The notes: generated from the letters alone by a model not told the origin. A stretch of DNA of 64,000 nucleotides from an uncultured Dysosmobacter sp. (GCA_934563745.1 CAKTHE010000004.1:1-64000), one strand, 5' to 3'. Shown: positions 7,970 to 17,088, numbered from the stretch's first letter. Numbers and translations are program-made.

Positions 7970-8803
7970 TCAGCGGAGGGGGGACTCATCCCGGGACGGC
8001 GCGGCGGCTGCGCGCGGCCCGCCGAAGGCGCCCGGGCGGATCCCCAGAGCCAGTTTGACGATCCACACGAAAAACAGCAGCACCAGGATGGGGATCAGAC
8101 AGGACGTGACCAGCAGCACAGCCAGGGCCTCCAGAAAGCGGCTGATCAGGGTCTTCACCCGCTCCGCCGCCCGGCTGACCGTCTGGGAAATTCCGTTGGC
8201 AACGGCGGAGAAAAGCCCGCCGGTGCCGTCCTCTTCTGTGCCGGAAGCCCCGTCGGAGAGGGCATCCGCCGAGTTCCGGGCATCCTCCATCGTCGCTTCG
8301 ATGGAATCGTGGTACGTGTCCTCGATCAGGGCGGAGACACGGACGCCGGTGGGGATCACCAGAACGATGGCCAGGCCGAACAGAAGAAGCTTTCCGGCCA
8401 GCGCGTATCCCACCGCCCGCAGCCGGGGGACCAGCAGCGCGGCGGCCAGCAGCAGAAAGCCGGCGGGGATCAGCAGCTTGAAAGCGGCCAGAGCCGTAAT
8501 GCTCAGCAGATATTTCTCCAGAAAGACCGCACACAGAACGATCAGGAAATAGCCGCTCAGGTCCGCCAGCTTTTCCGCCAGGGGCGTCAGGCTGTCGCCG
8601 GGCAGCAGGGAGATGGCTGCGGAGGCGGCCGTGGATGCGGCCGTCAGCTCCAGCACGGTGGACTGCTTTTCATCCAGCGCCGTCCGGGCGCTTTGAAAGA
8701 ATGCGGGATCCGCCGTGACGCGGGCCAGAAGGGTGAGGGACAACAGCGCTGCCGCAAGGGCCAGCGCGGCGGGCAAAAGCCGTTTGGTTGCAAACTGATT
8801 CAT
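7970..8803 (-). CDS. Membrane protein of unknown function
   Basis: A 277-residue protein I do not recognise. Residues about 8-28 form a signal-anchor or first membrane segment. Three or four hydrophobic stretches lie around residues 75-160, and one strong segment lies near 225-252. The extracytoplasmic or loop region between them is rich in Ser, Asp and Glu, and the tail is Arg-rich. GGAGG lies 8 bases before the ATG at 8801-8803, which is why this start is preferred over an in-frame ATG 27 bases upstream. It is divergent from prfB and has no operon partner, so context does not suggest a role. Confidence 0.7.
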   Translation of the reverse strand: MNQFATKRLLPAALALAAALLSLTLLARVTADPAFFQSARTALDEKQSTVLELTAASTAASAAISLLPGDSLTPLAEKLADLSGYFLIVLCAVFLEKYLLSITALAAFKLLIPAGFLLLAAALLVPRLRAVGYALAGKLLLFGLAIVLVIPTGVRVSALIEDTYHDSIEATMEDARNSADALSDGASGTEEDGTGGLFSAVANGISQTVSRAAERVKTLISRFLEALAVLLVTSCLIPILVLLFFVWIVKLALGIRPGAFGGPRAAAAPSRDESPLR

Positions 8804-8949
8804 GGAATACCTCCGGGAACAGAATGGATCCATCTTACCGCACTGGGCCGAAATGTCAAGAAGAGCCGCTTTTCGACCCGGGAAGACCGTCAAACCGGGC
8901 GGTTTTCCCCGGCAAACCCAATTCCCTGAAAGAAAAATACGGTTTTTGC

Positions 8950-8978
8950 TTTACATGTTGTAAAGGATCCGATATAAT
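8950..8978 (+). promoter_or_regulatory. Strong promoter of prfB
   Basis: TTTACA (8950-8955), a 17-base spacer and a perfect TATAAT (8973-8978), about 30 bases before the prfB start codon. Confidence 0.85.
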
Positions 8979-9016
8979 ACTATGGCTAATGAAATCTGAT
9001 CGGATGGAGAATTGCC

Positions 9017-10141
9017 ATGGCTTTGATCGAATACGATACCTATAAGCAGCGCCTGCGGGACCTGGGACCGGAGCTGGATAAGCTTTCCGCCGCGCTGGAT
9101 CTGGACAGCGCCCGGCAGGAGATCCGGATGCTCAACGCCCAGACGGAGCAGGAGGGCTTCTGGAATGACCTGCAGGAGTCGCAGCGGGTGAACCAGCGGC
9201 TCAAGCAGCTGCAGAATAAAGTGGGCCGTCAGGAAAAGCTGATCGGCGAATGGGAGGATCTGAAGGCCCTGTGTGAAATGGGCCAGGAGGCCGACGATCC
9301 GGACCTGCTGCCGGAGCTTGCGGAGGGCTTTTCCGCCCTGGAGGAGAAAATCGAGGAGACGCGGATGACCACGCTGCTCTCCGGCGAGTATGATCCCAAT
9401 AACGCGATTTTGACCCTGCACGCCGGAGCCGGCGGCACGGAGGCGCAGGACTGGGCGCAGATGCTGTTCCGGATGTACACCCGCTGGGCCGAGCGGCATG
9501 ACTTCAAGTGCACGACGCTGGATTATGAGGACGGCGACGAGGCGGGCATCAAGTCTGCGGCCATCTCCATCGAAGGGGAAAACGCATACGGCCTTTTGAA
9601 AAGCGAAAACGGCGTGCACCGCCTGGTGCGGGTCTCGCCCTTTGACGCCAACGCCCGGCGGCAGACGTCCTTTGCCGCCGTCGAGGTGATGCCGGAGATG
9701 CCGGAGGACTCCGACATTGAGATCCGGCCTGAGGATATTGAGATGCAGGTCTACCGTTCCTCCGGCGCCGGCGGTCAGCACGTCAACAAGACCTCGTCCG
9801 CCGTCCGATTGATCCACCTGCCCACCGGCGTGGTGGTCTCCTGCCAGACCGAGCGCAGCCAGTTCCAGAACCGGGACAACTGCATGAAGATGCTGCGGGC
9901 CAAGCTGGCGGAGCTGAAGGCGCAGCAGCATGCGGAGAAGATCTCGGACATCAAGGGTGTGCAGATGAAGATCGAGTGGGGCAGCCAGATCCGTTCGTAT
10001 GTATTCATGCCCTATCAGATGGTCAAGGATACCCGCACCAGCTTTGAAACCAGCAACATCGACGGTGTGATGGACGGGGACTTGGATGGGTTTATCAACG
10101 CCTATCTGACCCAGCTGGCCACCGGAGAGCTGAAGAAGTAA
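9017..10141 (+). CDS. prfB: Peptide chain release factor 2 (no programmed frameshift)
   Basis: A 374-residue factor that reads UGA and UAA stop codons and triggers peptide release on the ribosome. The stop-recognition tripeptide SPF is at residues 207-209 and the catalytic GGQ at 252-254 (SSGAGGQHVNKTSS). In many bacteria this gene contains an in-frame CUU-UGA-C near codon 25 that forces a +1 shift. Here codons 25-30 read GCC GCG CTG GAT CTG GAC, so the gene is continuous and the autoregulatory site is absent. It is a single-gene unit with a strong promoter and a terminator. Confidence 0.96.
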   Translation: MALIEYDTYKQRLRDLGPELDKLSAALDLDSARQEIRMLNAQTEQEGFWNDLQESQRVNQRLKQLQNKVGRQEKLIGEWEDLKALCEMGQEADDPDLLPELAEGFSALEEKIEETRMTTLLSGEYDPNNAILTLHAGAGGTEAQDWAQMLFRMYTRWAERHDFKCTTLDYEDGDEAGIKSAAISIEGENAYGLLKSENGVHRLVRVSPFDANARRQTSFAAVEVMPEMPEDSDIEIRPEDIEMQVYRSSGAGGQHVNKTSSAVRLIHLPTGVVVSCQTERSQFQNRDNCMKMLRAKLAELKAQQHAEKISDIKGVQMKIEWGSQIRSYVFMPYQMVKDTRTSFETSNIDGVMDGDLDGFINAYLTQLATGELKK

Positions 10142-10153
10142 CGGAACCGGACG

Positions 10154-10185
10154 AAAAGGCGCGGAGGCAGTTCCGCGTCCTTTTT
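10154..10185 (+). terminator. Terminator of prfB
   Basis: Hairpin AAAAGGCGCGGA / TCCGCGTCCTTTT with a one-base bulge and a short loop, followed by TTTTT. Confidence 0.8.
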
Positions 10186-10241
10186 CAGCCCAAGGACATA
10201 AAAAGGTACAGGTACGATCTATTTAAAAGAGAGGAGCTTAC

Positions 10242-11639
10242 ATGGAAAAAGAAGTGAAAGAAAATAAGATGGGTACCATGCCCATAGGCAAATTGGTTTT
10301 AAACGTGTCTCTGCCGATGATGATCTCCATGCTGGTGCAGGCGCTTTACAACGTGGTGGACAGCGTCTATGTGGCGCATCTGTCGGAAAACGCCCTGACG
10401 GCCGTGTCCCTGGCCTTTCCCATGCAGAATCTGATGATCGCGGTGGCGGCCGGCACCGGTGTGGGTATCAACTCGCTGCTCTCCCGCTCGCTGGGGGAGA
10501 AGAATTTCAAACGAGTGGAGCAGACGGCGGTCAACGGGATTTTCCTGGCGTTGCTGAGCTTTGTGGCATTTATCTTTGTGGGGATCTTCCTGGTCCCGGT
10601 CTTCTTCCGCTCCCAGACCCAGGTGGAAGAGATCCTGGAGGGCGGCATCCGGTATCTGCAGATCTGCTGCATTGTTTCGCCGGGCCTGTTTTTCGGTATC
10701 ACCTTTGAGCGGCTGCTTCAGTCCACCGGGCGGACGATGCTGACTATGATCACCCAGTCCCTGGGTGCAATCGTCAACATCATTCTGGACCCGATCATGA
10801 TTTTCGGCTATCTGGGCTGCCCCAAAATGGGCGTGGCCGGTGCGGCGGCTGCCACCGTCATCGGGCAGATCGTCGGAATGCTGCTGTCGTTTTACTTCTG
10901 CCGCCGGAAAAACCCGGAGGTGCCGGTGCATTTCCGGGGCTTCCGGCCCAACGGTGAGATCATCCGCGGTATTTACGCCGTGGGCGTGCCTTCCATTATT
11001 ATGCAGGCCATTTCCTCGGTGATGACTTACGGTGTCAACCGAATCCTCATCGCCTTCTCCACCACGGCCACCGCGGTGTTCGGCGTGTACTTCAAGCTGC
11101 AGAGCTTTGTGTTTATGCCGGTGTTCGGCCTGAACAACGGCCTGGTCCCCATTCAGGCGTACAACTACGGCGCCCGAAACCGGGAGCGGGTGATGAAGAC
11201 CTTTAAGACCGGTGCGGTATTCGCCCTGTGCATCATGGGGGTGGGCGTGCTGGCGTTCCAGCTGATCCCCCAGGTGCTGCTGGGCTTTTTCGACCCCTCG
11301 GAGGAAATGCTGCGCATGGGCGTTCCCGCCCTGCGGATCATCAGCATCTGCTTTTTGCCGGCGGCCTTCAGCATTGTGGCCAGCTCCCTTTTCCAGGCCC
11401 TGGGCAACGGCGTGTACAGCATGATCAACTCCTTTGCCCGGCAGCTGGTGGTGCTGCTGCCGGTGGCGAAGCTGCTGAGTCTCAGCGGCCGGCTGGAGCT
11501 GGTGTGGCTGGCGTTCCCCATTGCGGATGTGGTGTCGGTGACCATTGCGGCGCTGTGCCTGCGGCGGATCTACCGGCTCAAGATCAAGCCCCTGGGGGAG
11601 GAGCCCCCGGCGGACGACCCGCAGGAGCAGGACGACTGA
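10242..11639 (+). CDS. MATE family efflux transporter
   Basis: A 465-residue integral membrane protein with about 12 membrane helices in two homologous halves, the usual size for multidrug and toxin extrusion pumps driven by Na+ or H+. The first half begins PIGKLVLNVSLPMMISMLVQALYNVVDSVYV with the conserved N-terminal helix. The second half contains the VGVPSIIMQ repeat of that helix and LNNGLVPIQAYNYGARN. It is most like the clostridial NorM/DinF-type branch; the substrate cannot be read from sequence. GAGGAG lies before the ATG. It is a single gene closed by the terminator at 11708. Confidence 0.9.
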   Translation: MEKEVKENKMGTMPIGKLVLNVSLPMMISMLVQALYNVVDSVYVAHLSENALTAVSLAFPMQNLMIAVAAGTGVGINSLLSRSLGEKNFKRVEQTAVNGIFLALLSFVAFIFVGIFLVPVFFRSQTQVEEILEGGIRYLQICCIVSPGLFFGITFERLLQSTGRTMLTMITQSLGAIVNIILDPIMIFGYLGCPKMGVAGAAAATVIGQIVGMLLSFYFCRRKNPEVPVHFRGFRPNGEIIRGIYAVGVPSIIMQAISSVMTYGVNRILIAFSTTATAVFGVYFKLQSFVFMPVFGLNNGLVPIQAYNYGARNRERVMKTFKTGAVFALCIMGVGVLAFQLIPQVLLGFFDPSEEMLRMGVPALRIISICFLPAAFSIVASSLFQALGNGVYSMINSFARQLVVLLPVAKLLSLSGRLELVWLAFPIADVVSVTIAALCLRRIYRLKIKPLGEEPPADDPQEQDD

Positions 11640-11707
11640 GCGGGCACGGCTTCCGCGGAGTGCCCGGGGCGGCCCGATCGCCAAGCCGGTCCGCGGAACA
11701 AGTTCAG

Positions 11708-11754
11708 AAAAAGCCCCGGCAGACATCGCTCTGGATGTCTGCCGGGGCTTTTTT
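11708..11754. terminator. Bidirectional terminator between MATE gene and ABC operon
   Basis: Perfect 20-bp inverted repeat (11708-11727, 11734-11753) with loop GCTCTG and T runs on both strands. It separates convergent transcripts. Confidence 0.92.
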
Positions 11755-11779
11755 GTCGGGGAATGCTTTGGCTTTCGCT

Positions 11780-12940
11780 TCAGGCGCTGGTGCCGTAGGA
11801 GAGGACCTCCGGCTGGAAGGAGAGGGAGTCCCGTCCGGAATCCGGCTGCTCGTCCGGATAGCCCAGGGAGCAGGTGGTGCTGCGGCTGAACAGATGCATG
11901 TGCACAGGATCCGGAACGAACGAGACCGTGGATCCGATAGGGGCGGGCAGGCGGTCGCAGATGCAGACCACCTCCGCTTCGCCGATGGCAAGGTAGACAC
12001 CCAGCTTGTTGCCGTAATCCTCCACATAGCGCAGCGTACCCGTCAGGGCGTTTTCCTGCACGCCGGGCAGCAGGCGGATGTGCTCCGGACGGATTCCCAG
12101 GCACAGGGCTTGCTCACCGCAGCCTTCCGCCAGGCGGCTCCAGCCGTCCGACAGGCGGATGGTCTGGCCCAGGATGTGCAGGGCGCCGTCGGCCCAGTCC
12201 GCATCCAGAATATTGGTGGAGGGCGAGCCGATAAACCGGGCGGTAAAGATATTGGCCGGCCGGTGATAGACCCGGTAGGGCGTATCCACCATCTGCAGCT
12301 CGCCCTCTTTCATCAGGGCGATGCGCTGCCCCACGGTCATGGCCTCCACCTGGTCATGGGTCACGTAGACGAAGGTCTGCCGGTACAGATCGTGGATCTT
12401 GACCAGCTCCTTGCGGGCCTGCACCCGCAGCTGGGCGTCCAGGTTGGACAGGGGCTCGTCCAGCAGCAGATAGCGGGACTGCTTGACCAGCGCACGGGCC
12501 AGGGCGACCCGCTGGCGCTGGCCACCGGAGAGCTCCCGGGGCTTGCGCTGCACGTAAGGGGTCAGGTCCAGGATCTCCAGCACGGTGGCAAGCCGCTGCT
12601 CCAGGGCCTGGGGGGCCAGCTTGTGGACCCGCAGGGCGTAGGTGATGTTGTCCCGCACGCTCATATGCGGGTACAGGGCGTAGTTCTGGAACACCATGGA
12701 GATGTCCCGTTTGCCGGAGGGGACCTCGTTCATCCGGCGCCCGCCCATACGCAGCTCGCCGCCGGTGATCTCCTCCAGGCCGGCGATCATCCGCAGAGTG
12801 GTGGATTTGCCGCAGCCGGAGGGACCCAGCAGGATCAGCCGCTCGCCGGCGGGAATGGTCAGGTTCAGGTCGGCGATGACCGTATTTTTCTGATAGGCCT
12901 TTTGCACATGATCCAGTACAATGGTGTGATTGATTTCCAT
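11780..12940 (-). CDS. ABC transporter ATP-binding protein, UgpC/MalK/MsmK type
   Basis: A 386-residue ATPase that powers a carbohydrate-type importer. Motifs in order: Walker A GPSGCGKST, Q-loop region VFQNYALYPHM, signature LSGGQRQRVALARAL, Walker B YLLLDEPLSNLDAQLR and H-loop VTHDQVEAM. A C-terminal TOBE/regulatory domain of about 130 residues follows, typical of the CUT1 family. The ATG at 12938-12940 is preferred over an upstream start because AAAGGA precedes it and MEINHTIVLDHV matches the family. It is the last gene of the operon that starts at 16956. Such ATPases may serve several importers. Confidence 0.93.
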   Translation of the reverse strand: MEINHTIVLDHVQKAYQKNTVIADLNLTIPAGERLILLGPSGCGKSTTLRMIAGLEEITGGELRMGGRRMNEVPSGKRDISMVFQNYALYPHMSVRDNITYALRVHKLAPQALEQRLATVLEILDLTPYVQRKPRELSGGQRQRVALARALVKQSRYLLLDEPLSNLDAQLRVQARKELVKIHDLYRQTFVYVTHDQVEAMTVGQRIALMKEGELQMVDTPYRVYHRPANIFTARFIGSPSTNILDADWADGALHILGQTIRLSDGWSRLAEGCGEQALCLGIRPEHIRLLPGVQENALTGTLRYVEDYGNKLGVYLAIGEAEVVCICDRLPAPIGSTVSFVPDPVHMHLFSRSTTCSLGYPDEQPDSGRDSLSFQPEVLSYGTSA

Positions 12941-12959
12941 AGAAGGCGTCCTTTCTGCG

Positions 12960-13793
12960 TCAGCCCTTGATGCCGGAAGAGGCAAAGGTGCTCATGATAT
13001 AGCGCTGGAAGATCAGGTACAGCAGCACCGGGATCAGCATGGAGATCACGGCCATGGCCATGATGGTGGTGAATTCCGTTCCGGCTTCGGCGCTGCTGAA
13101 CAGCTGCATGGCCAGGGAGAGGGTGTAATGCTCCTTGCTGCGCAGGATCAGCGTGGGCCATACGTATTCGTTCCAGGAGTTGATGAAAAAGATGATGCCG
13201 GTGGCCACGATGGAGGGGCGGCAGATGGGCAGGACAATGTCCCACAGGGTCCGGGCCCGGCCAACGCCGTCCAGCTCCGCGATCTCAATCAGGGACCGGG
13301 GAATGGAGCGCATGGTCTGGCGCAGAAGGAAAATGCCCGTCGCGTCCGCCAGCTGGGGCAGCACAATGCCCAGAATGTTGTCAAACAGGTTCAGCCGGGA
13401 TACGGTGATGTAGTTGGGGATCATGGTAACGGTGAAGGGGATGAAGATCGTGCTGATCATCAGAAAATACAGCGCGCTTTTGCCGCGGAAGGAGGTGAAC
13501 ACGAAGGCGTAAGCGGCCAGAATGCTGGTGAACAGCTTGCAGGCAGTCACCAGAACGGCCACGGTCAGCGTGTTCAGGGTGATGCGCACGATGGGCAGCT
13601 GCCGGGCGATCTCCCGGTAATTTTCCAGCGTGAAGCCGCTGGAGAAAAAGCCGCCCCCGTAAATGCTCTGCAGGGATTTGAGGGAATACAGCGCGGCAAA
13701 GACCAGGGGGACCAGGGCCATGGCGGCCAGAAGCGCCAGGGGAATGTGCCACCCCAGCTGCCGGACGGACGGGCGGCGGAGCTTAGTTTTCAT
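12960..13793 (-). CDS. ABC sugar/glycerophosphate permease, MalG/UgpE type
   Basis: A 277-residue inner membrane permease with six predicted helices. The EAA loop, which contacts the ATPase, is visible as IEIAELDGVGRARTLWDIVLP. The ATG at 13791-13793 overlaps the end of the upstream permease by 11 bases, a sign of translational coupling; GGAG lies 13 bases before it. It pairs with the 13783-14715 permease to form the transmembrane channel. Confidence 0.9.
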   Translation of the reverse strand: MKTKLRRPSVRQLGWHIPLALLAAMALVPLVFAALYSLKSLQSIYGGGFFSSGFTLENYREIARQLPIVRITLNTLTVAVLVTACKLFTSILAAYAFVFTSFRGKSALYFLMISTIFIPFTVTMIPNYITVSRLNLFDNILGIVLPQLADATGIFLLRQTMRSIPRSLIEIAELDGVGRARTLWDIVLPICRPSIVATGIIFFINSWNEYVWPTLILRSKEHYTLSLAMQLFSSAEAGTEFTTIMAMAVISMLIPVLLYLIFQRYIMSTFASSGIKG

Positions 13794-14715
13794 AGTACAC
13801 ACTTTTCTCCACAAACTTGAATTCCAGAAACAGCAGGAAGCCGAACAGCAGCATCATTAAAATGGCGTAGGCGGAGGCGGTGCCGGTTTTGAAAAAGCCG
13901 AAGGCCTGGTCATACACGGCGTAGATAAGGTTGGTGCTGGCATTGTCGGGACCGCCCTGGGTCACCATGTTGATGGGGGTAAACAGCTGCTGCATGCCGG
14001 TGACGATGGACAAAATCAGCACATAAATGCCGGTGGAGCTGCTCATGGGGACCACGATGTTCAAAAAGATCCGCCAGGTGGGAATATTGTCCAGCCGGGC
14101 AGCTTCCACCACTTCCAGCGGGACGCTGGAGACGCCGGCCATCACCACGATGAAGTTATAGCCGAAGATTTTCCAGCTGGTGATGATGCTCAGCACTACG
14201 ATGACCAATCCCTGGGTGTTGCTCCAGATGGGAAGCGCCCGGCCCAGGGCCTTGAACAAAAGGGCGACCGGCCCGGACAGCGGATTGAGCAGCCATACGA
14301 AGATCATGGTGCCCACCACCAGGGAGATGACGCTGGGCAGAAAGATGGCACCCTTGTAGAAATTTTTCCCGGCCCGGATCACAAAGGAGAGAATGAAGGA
14401 AAAAATGTAGGGCGCGGCAAAGTCAAAGATCAGAAGCAGCAGAATATACAGCGCCGTGTTGCCCAGGATCTTTCCGAAGGCGGGGTCCGTGAACAGGGCG
14501 GCGTAATTGCCCAACCCCACGAATTCCTTGGTCGGACGGGTCATGTTCCATTTAAAAAAGCTCAGATACAGGGTGTAGAGCAGGGGATAAAACATAAAGA
14601 CGGCGAACAAAACCGTCGTGGGCGCCAGAAGCAGATAAGGGGTCAGGGAACCAGTCCGGTTCCGGGCGCGCAGGCGGGCGCGGGGCGCTGCCGCCGCAAA
14701 TGAAGAATGAGGCAA
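13783..14715 (-). CDS. ABC sugar/glycerophosphate permease, MalF/UgpA type
   Basis: A 310-residue permease with six predicted helices, beginning TPYLLLAPTTVLFAVFMFYP after a basic N-terminus. The EAA loop reads VEAARLDNIPTWRIFLNIVVP. There is no well-placed ATG: an AAAGGAG site at about 14724-14730 is followed eight bases later by TTG at 14713-14715, so TTG is taken as the start. An in-frame ATG 66 bases upstream lacks a site and would overlap the intergenic leader. It lies 73 bases after the solute-binding protein gene. Confidence 0.88.
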   Translation of the reverse strand: MPHSSFAAAAPRARLRARNRTGSLTPYLLLAPTTVLFAVFMFYPLLYTLYLSFFKWNMTRPTKEFVGLGNYAALFTDPAFGKILGNTALYILLLLIFDFAAPYIFSFILSFVIRAGKNFYKGAIFLPSVISLVVGTMIFVWLLNPLSGPVALLFKALGRALPIWSNTQGLVIVVLSIITSWKIFGYNFIVVMAGVSSVPLEVVEAARLDNIPTWRIFLNIVVPMSSSTGIYVLILSIVTGMQQLFTPINMVTQGGPDNASTNLIYAVYDQAFGFFKTGTASAYAILMMLLFGFLLFLEFKFVEKSVYYEN

Positions 14716-14788
14716 ACCGTGTTCTCCTTTTCCGCAGGGGGGCTCTGCATGCGCTGCAGAGCCCCCGCTTGTATTCTGCAAATGAAGA

Positions 14789-16114
14789 TCAGCTTTCCAT
14801 CAGGCTCTGGACCTTGGCCTGGCATTCGTCCATGGCCGTGCCGACGTCCTTGGTGCCGCCCAGGATCTGATCCCGCATGTCCGTCAGGGCCTGCTGGATC
14901 TCCAGGGCGGAGCCGGGCCACGCGGTCCACTGCACGGCGTCTGCGCGCTGGTCCATGGCGGCCTGCATCAGCGGATTCGTGTCAAGATAGTCCTTGAGGA
15001 TCTGAGAATCCGCGGCGCCCTTGGTGGAGGGGACGTATCCGGTGGCGGCCACCCATTTGGCGGCGTTATCGTCGCTGCACAGGAACTTGATGAATTCCCA
15101 GGCGGCCTTCTGCTCTTCGGTGCTCTGGGCGGTGATGGCCAGATAGCAGCCGCCGGCGGGGACGGCGCGCTTTTCACCGGCGAAGGTGGGGAAGGCGGTG
15201 GAACGCACGTCAAAGTTGGCGGAGTTGAGGATATTGGTGGCCTTTGCGATGGAGCAGATGCACATGGCGATCTCGCCGTCGTTAAAGGCCTTCAGACCGT
15301 CATCCAGGGACGTCAGGTGCACGGCGGCCTGATCCTTGACCACCAGGTCGGCGTAAGCCTGCATGGCGGCCTTTCCCTTATCGGAGGCAAAGGTGGCTGT
15401 GGCGGTGTCGCCGTCCCGGGTCAGCATGGACGCGCCGCCGGACTCCAGAACGGCCTGGAGCACCCAGGTGTCGCCCTCCTGAAGATAGGCACCGTACTTA
15501 CCGGTTTTTTCCTTCACGGTCTTGGCAAAGGAGACAAACTCGTTCCAATTCTTGGGGCCATCCTCGGAAAGACCGGCCTCCCGCAGCAGGTCCGCATTGT
15601 AGAACAGGACGGGATTGGAAATGGAGTAGGGCACGCCGGCCAGGACGCCGTCGCTGTTCCGGGCCAGATCCAGAATGCTGTCGGAGAAGGTATCGGTCAG
15701 GAAATCCTTGTCCTCCGGGAACGCGCTGGAGATGATCTCCTCGGGGCTGGTGTAAGCGAAGTTGGCGGGGAAATACTCGATGTTGGACCAGGAGACCTGA
15801 ACGATGGCAGGGGCGTTGCCGGCAGCGGTGTCGGCCTGCAGGTTTTTCAGCAGACCGTCGTAGCCGTCGTTGAAGCGGCCTTCCACTTCAATGGCGTCCT
15901 GGCTGGCGTTAAAGGCGTCGATGTAGGCCTGAACGGCAGCACCGCCCTGGTTTTCTCCGTTGATGTGCCAGTACTGGATCTTGATTTTTTTGCCGGAGTC
16001 GGAGCCGGCGGCGGATCCGCCGGCACCGGACGAACCGGAGCCGCAGCCGACTAGGGCGGTCATCATCAGCGCTGCGGCCAGGCAGGCGCTCAGGATTCTT
16101 TTTTTCATGGACAT
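14789..16114 (-). CDS. Extracellular solute-binding lipoprotein (family 1, UgpB-like)
   Basis: A 441-residue lipoprotein that captures substrate for the ABC importer. The signal peptide ends in a lipobox, ALVGC, so Cys24 is the likely lipidation site, followed by a Gly/Ser linker. The body has the two-lobe family 1 fold with motifs such as IQYWHINGENQGG at the N-terminus and FNDGEIAMC in the middle. AGGAGG lies ten bases before the first ATG. Binding specificity is not legible; family members take oligosaccharides or glycerol 3-phosphate and its diesters. Confidence 0.9.
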   Translation of the reverse strand: MSMKKRILSACLAAALMMTALVGCGSGSSGAGGSAAGSDSGKKIKIQYWHINGENQGGAAVQAYIDAFNASQDAIEVEGRFNDGYDGLLKNLQADTAAGNAPAIVQVSWSNIEYFPANFAYTSPEEIISSAFPEDKDFLTDTFSDSILDLARNSDGVLAGVPYSISNPVLFYNADLLREAGLSEDGPKNWNEFVSFAKTVKEKTGKYGAYLQEGDTWVLQAVLESGGASMLTRDGDTATATFASDKGKAAMQAYADLVVKDQAAVHLTSLDDGLKAFNDGEIAMCICSIAKATNILNSANFDVRSTAFPTFAGEKRAVPAGGCYLAITAQSTEEQKAAWEFIKFLCSDDNAAKWVAATGYVPSTKGAADSQILKDYLDTNPLMQAAMDQRADAVQWTAWPGSALEIQQALTDMRDQILGGTKDVGTAMDECQAKVQSLMES

Positions 16115-16161
16115 GGTGGTTGTTCCTCCTCAGTTGTCTTCGTATATCAAAGGGCTTTTTA

Positions 16162-16956
16162 TCAAAAAGGGATCCGGCAGATTTCCGGATGGAAGGGGAA
16201 GACCTGGTGCGGGTGCACGATCAGATGGGTTCCCTCCACCCAGCAGATGTTATAGCCGCGGGTCTCCGTATAGATGACCTCTGTGGGGCTGACGGTTTCG
16301 ACGCCCCAGGCGAAGGACTCGGCTGTGACCTGCTGGATCCCCAGAATGGTCCGTGTTTCGGCATAGTGGGCGTGTCCGCAGAGATAGGCGAACACGTCGC
16401 TTTCCTGAAGGATCCGGCGGAATTTTTCGCTGTAATCCGTGTGGAACCAGGCCTGCTGGCTGGCCAGCGGGTGGTGGCCCAGCAGAATGGTCCCCTGGGC
16501 CGCCGGCGTTTTCAGCTCCGCCTCCAGCCACTGGACCTGCTCGTCCGGGATGGTTCCGCAGCCGTCTCCCTCCGTGGCGGTATCCAGGAATAAGAACCGA
16601 TAGCCGCCGAGCTCGTATTTCCCGTAGTAGCGGCCGGTCCGCTCCTGCCCCAGATAGCCGCGGTAAAAGCTGGCCTTCCGGTCGTGGTTTCCCAGGACCG
16701 GAAGAACGGGGATCCCCTTCCGCTCCTGCTCAAGGATGTCCTTGAGATATTGATAATCCTCCTCGGTGCCTTCATGCACCAGATCCCCGGTCAGCACGAT
16801 GAGATCGGGCTGGGCCGCCACAGCCCGGCGCAGGGCAGTCCGGAAATACGTCTCGGGCGGAATGGGCTGATTCAGCGGGTCCCGGTCGACCATGGAACCG
16901 CGATAATCCCGCAGGACGTGGAGATCGGAAAGATGGGCGATACAAAGATTTGCCAT
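16162..16956 (-). CDS. Calcineurin-like metallophosphoesterase (CpdA/GpdQ type)
   Basis: A 264-residue cytoplasmic phosphoesterase, probably acting on phosphodiesters. The dinuclear metal motifs are complete: DLH (SDLHVLRDY, residues 10-18), GDLVHEG near 57, GNHDR near 88, H in LLGHHPL and GHAH in YLCGHAHYAE. It is the first gene of the unit that continues with the solute-binding protein, two permeases and ATPase. Family members include cyclic-nucleotide phosphodiesterases and the glycerophosphodiesterase GpdQ, so the operon may import and cleave glycerophosphodiesters; that is inference. AAAGGAG precedes the ATG. Confidence 0.9.
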   Translation of the reverse strand: MANLCIAHLSDLHVLRDYRGSMVDRDPLNQPIPPETYFRTALRRAVAAQPDLIVLTGDLVHEGTEEDYQYLKDILEQERKGIPVLPVLGNHDRKASFYRGYLGQERTGRYYGKYELGGYRFLFLDTATEGDGCGTIPDEQVQWLEAELKTPAAQGTILLGHHPLASQQAWFHTDYSEKFRRILQESDVFAYLCGHAHYAETRTILGIQQVTAESFAWGVETVSPTEVIYTETRGYNICWVEGTHLIVHPHQVFPFHPEICRIPF

Positions 16957-17001
16957 GGGGCTCCTTTCCCACTCAATGGGTGATTGAACAAATAAGACTC
17001 A

Positions 17002-17024
17002 TTCACGTGAACAAGCTCAGTATA
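17002..17024 (-). promoter_or_regulatory. Promoter -10 and palindromic operator of the ABC/phosphoesterase operon
   Basis: On the minus strand, TATACT (17019-17024) is followed seven bases later by the perfect palindrome TTCACGTGAA (17002-17011), which would cover the transcription start. No convincing -35 box is seen, consistent with an activated or regulated promoter. A LacI- or other dimeric regulator is a possibility; none is encoded next to it. Confidence 0.5.
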
Positions 17025-17088
17025 CGGGAGCGTTTATAAAGTCCGTTATCCGTGTTTTGTTAAATCTTGGCGTGTGCTGCCGGTGCGC

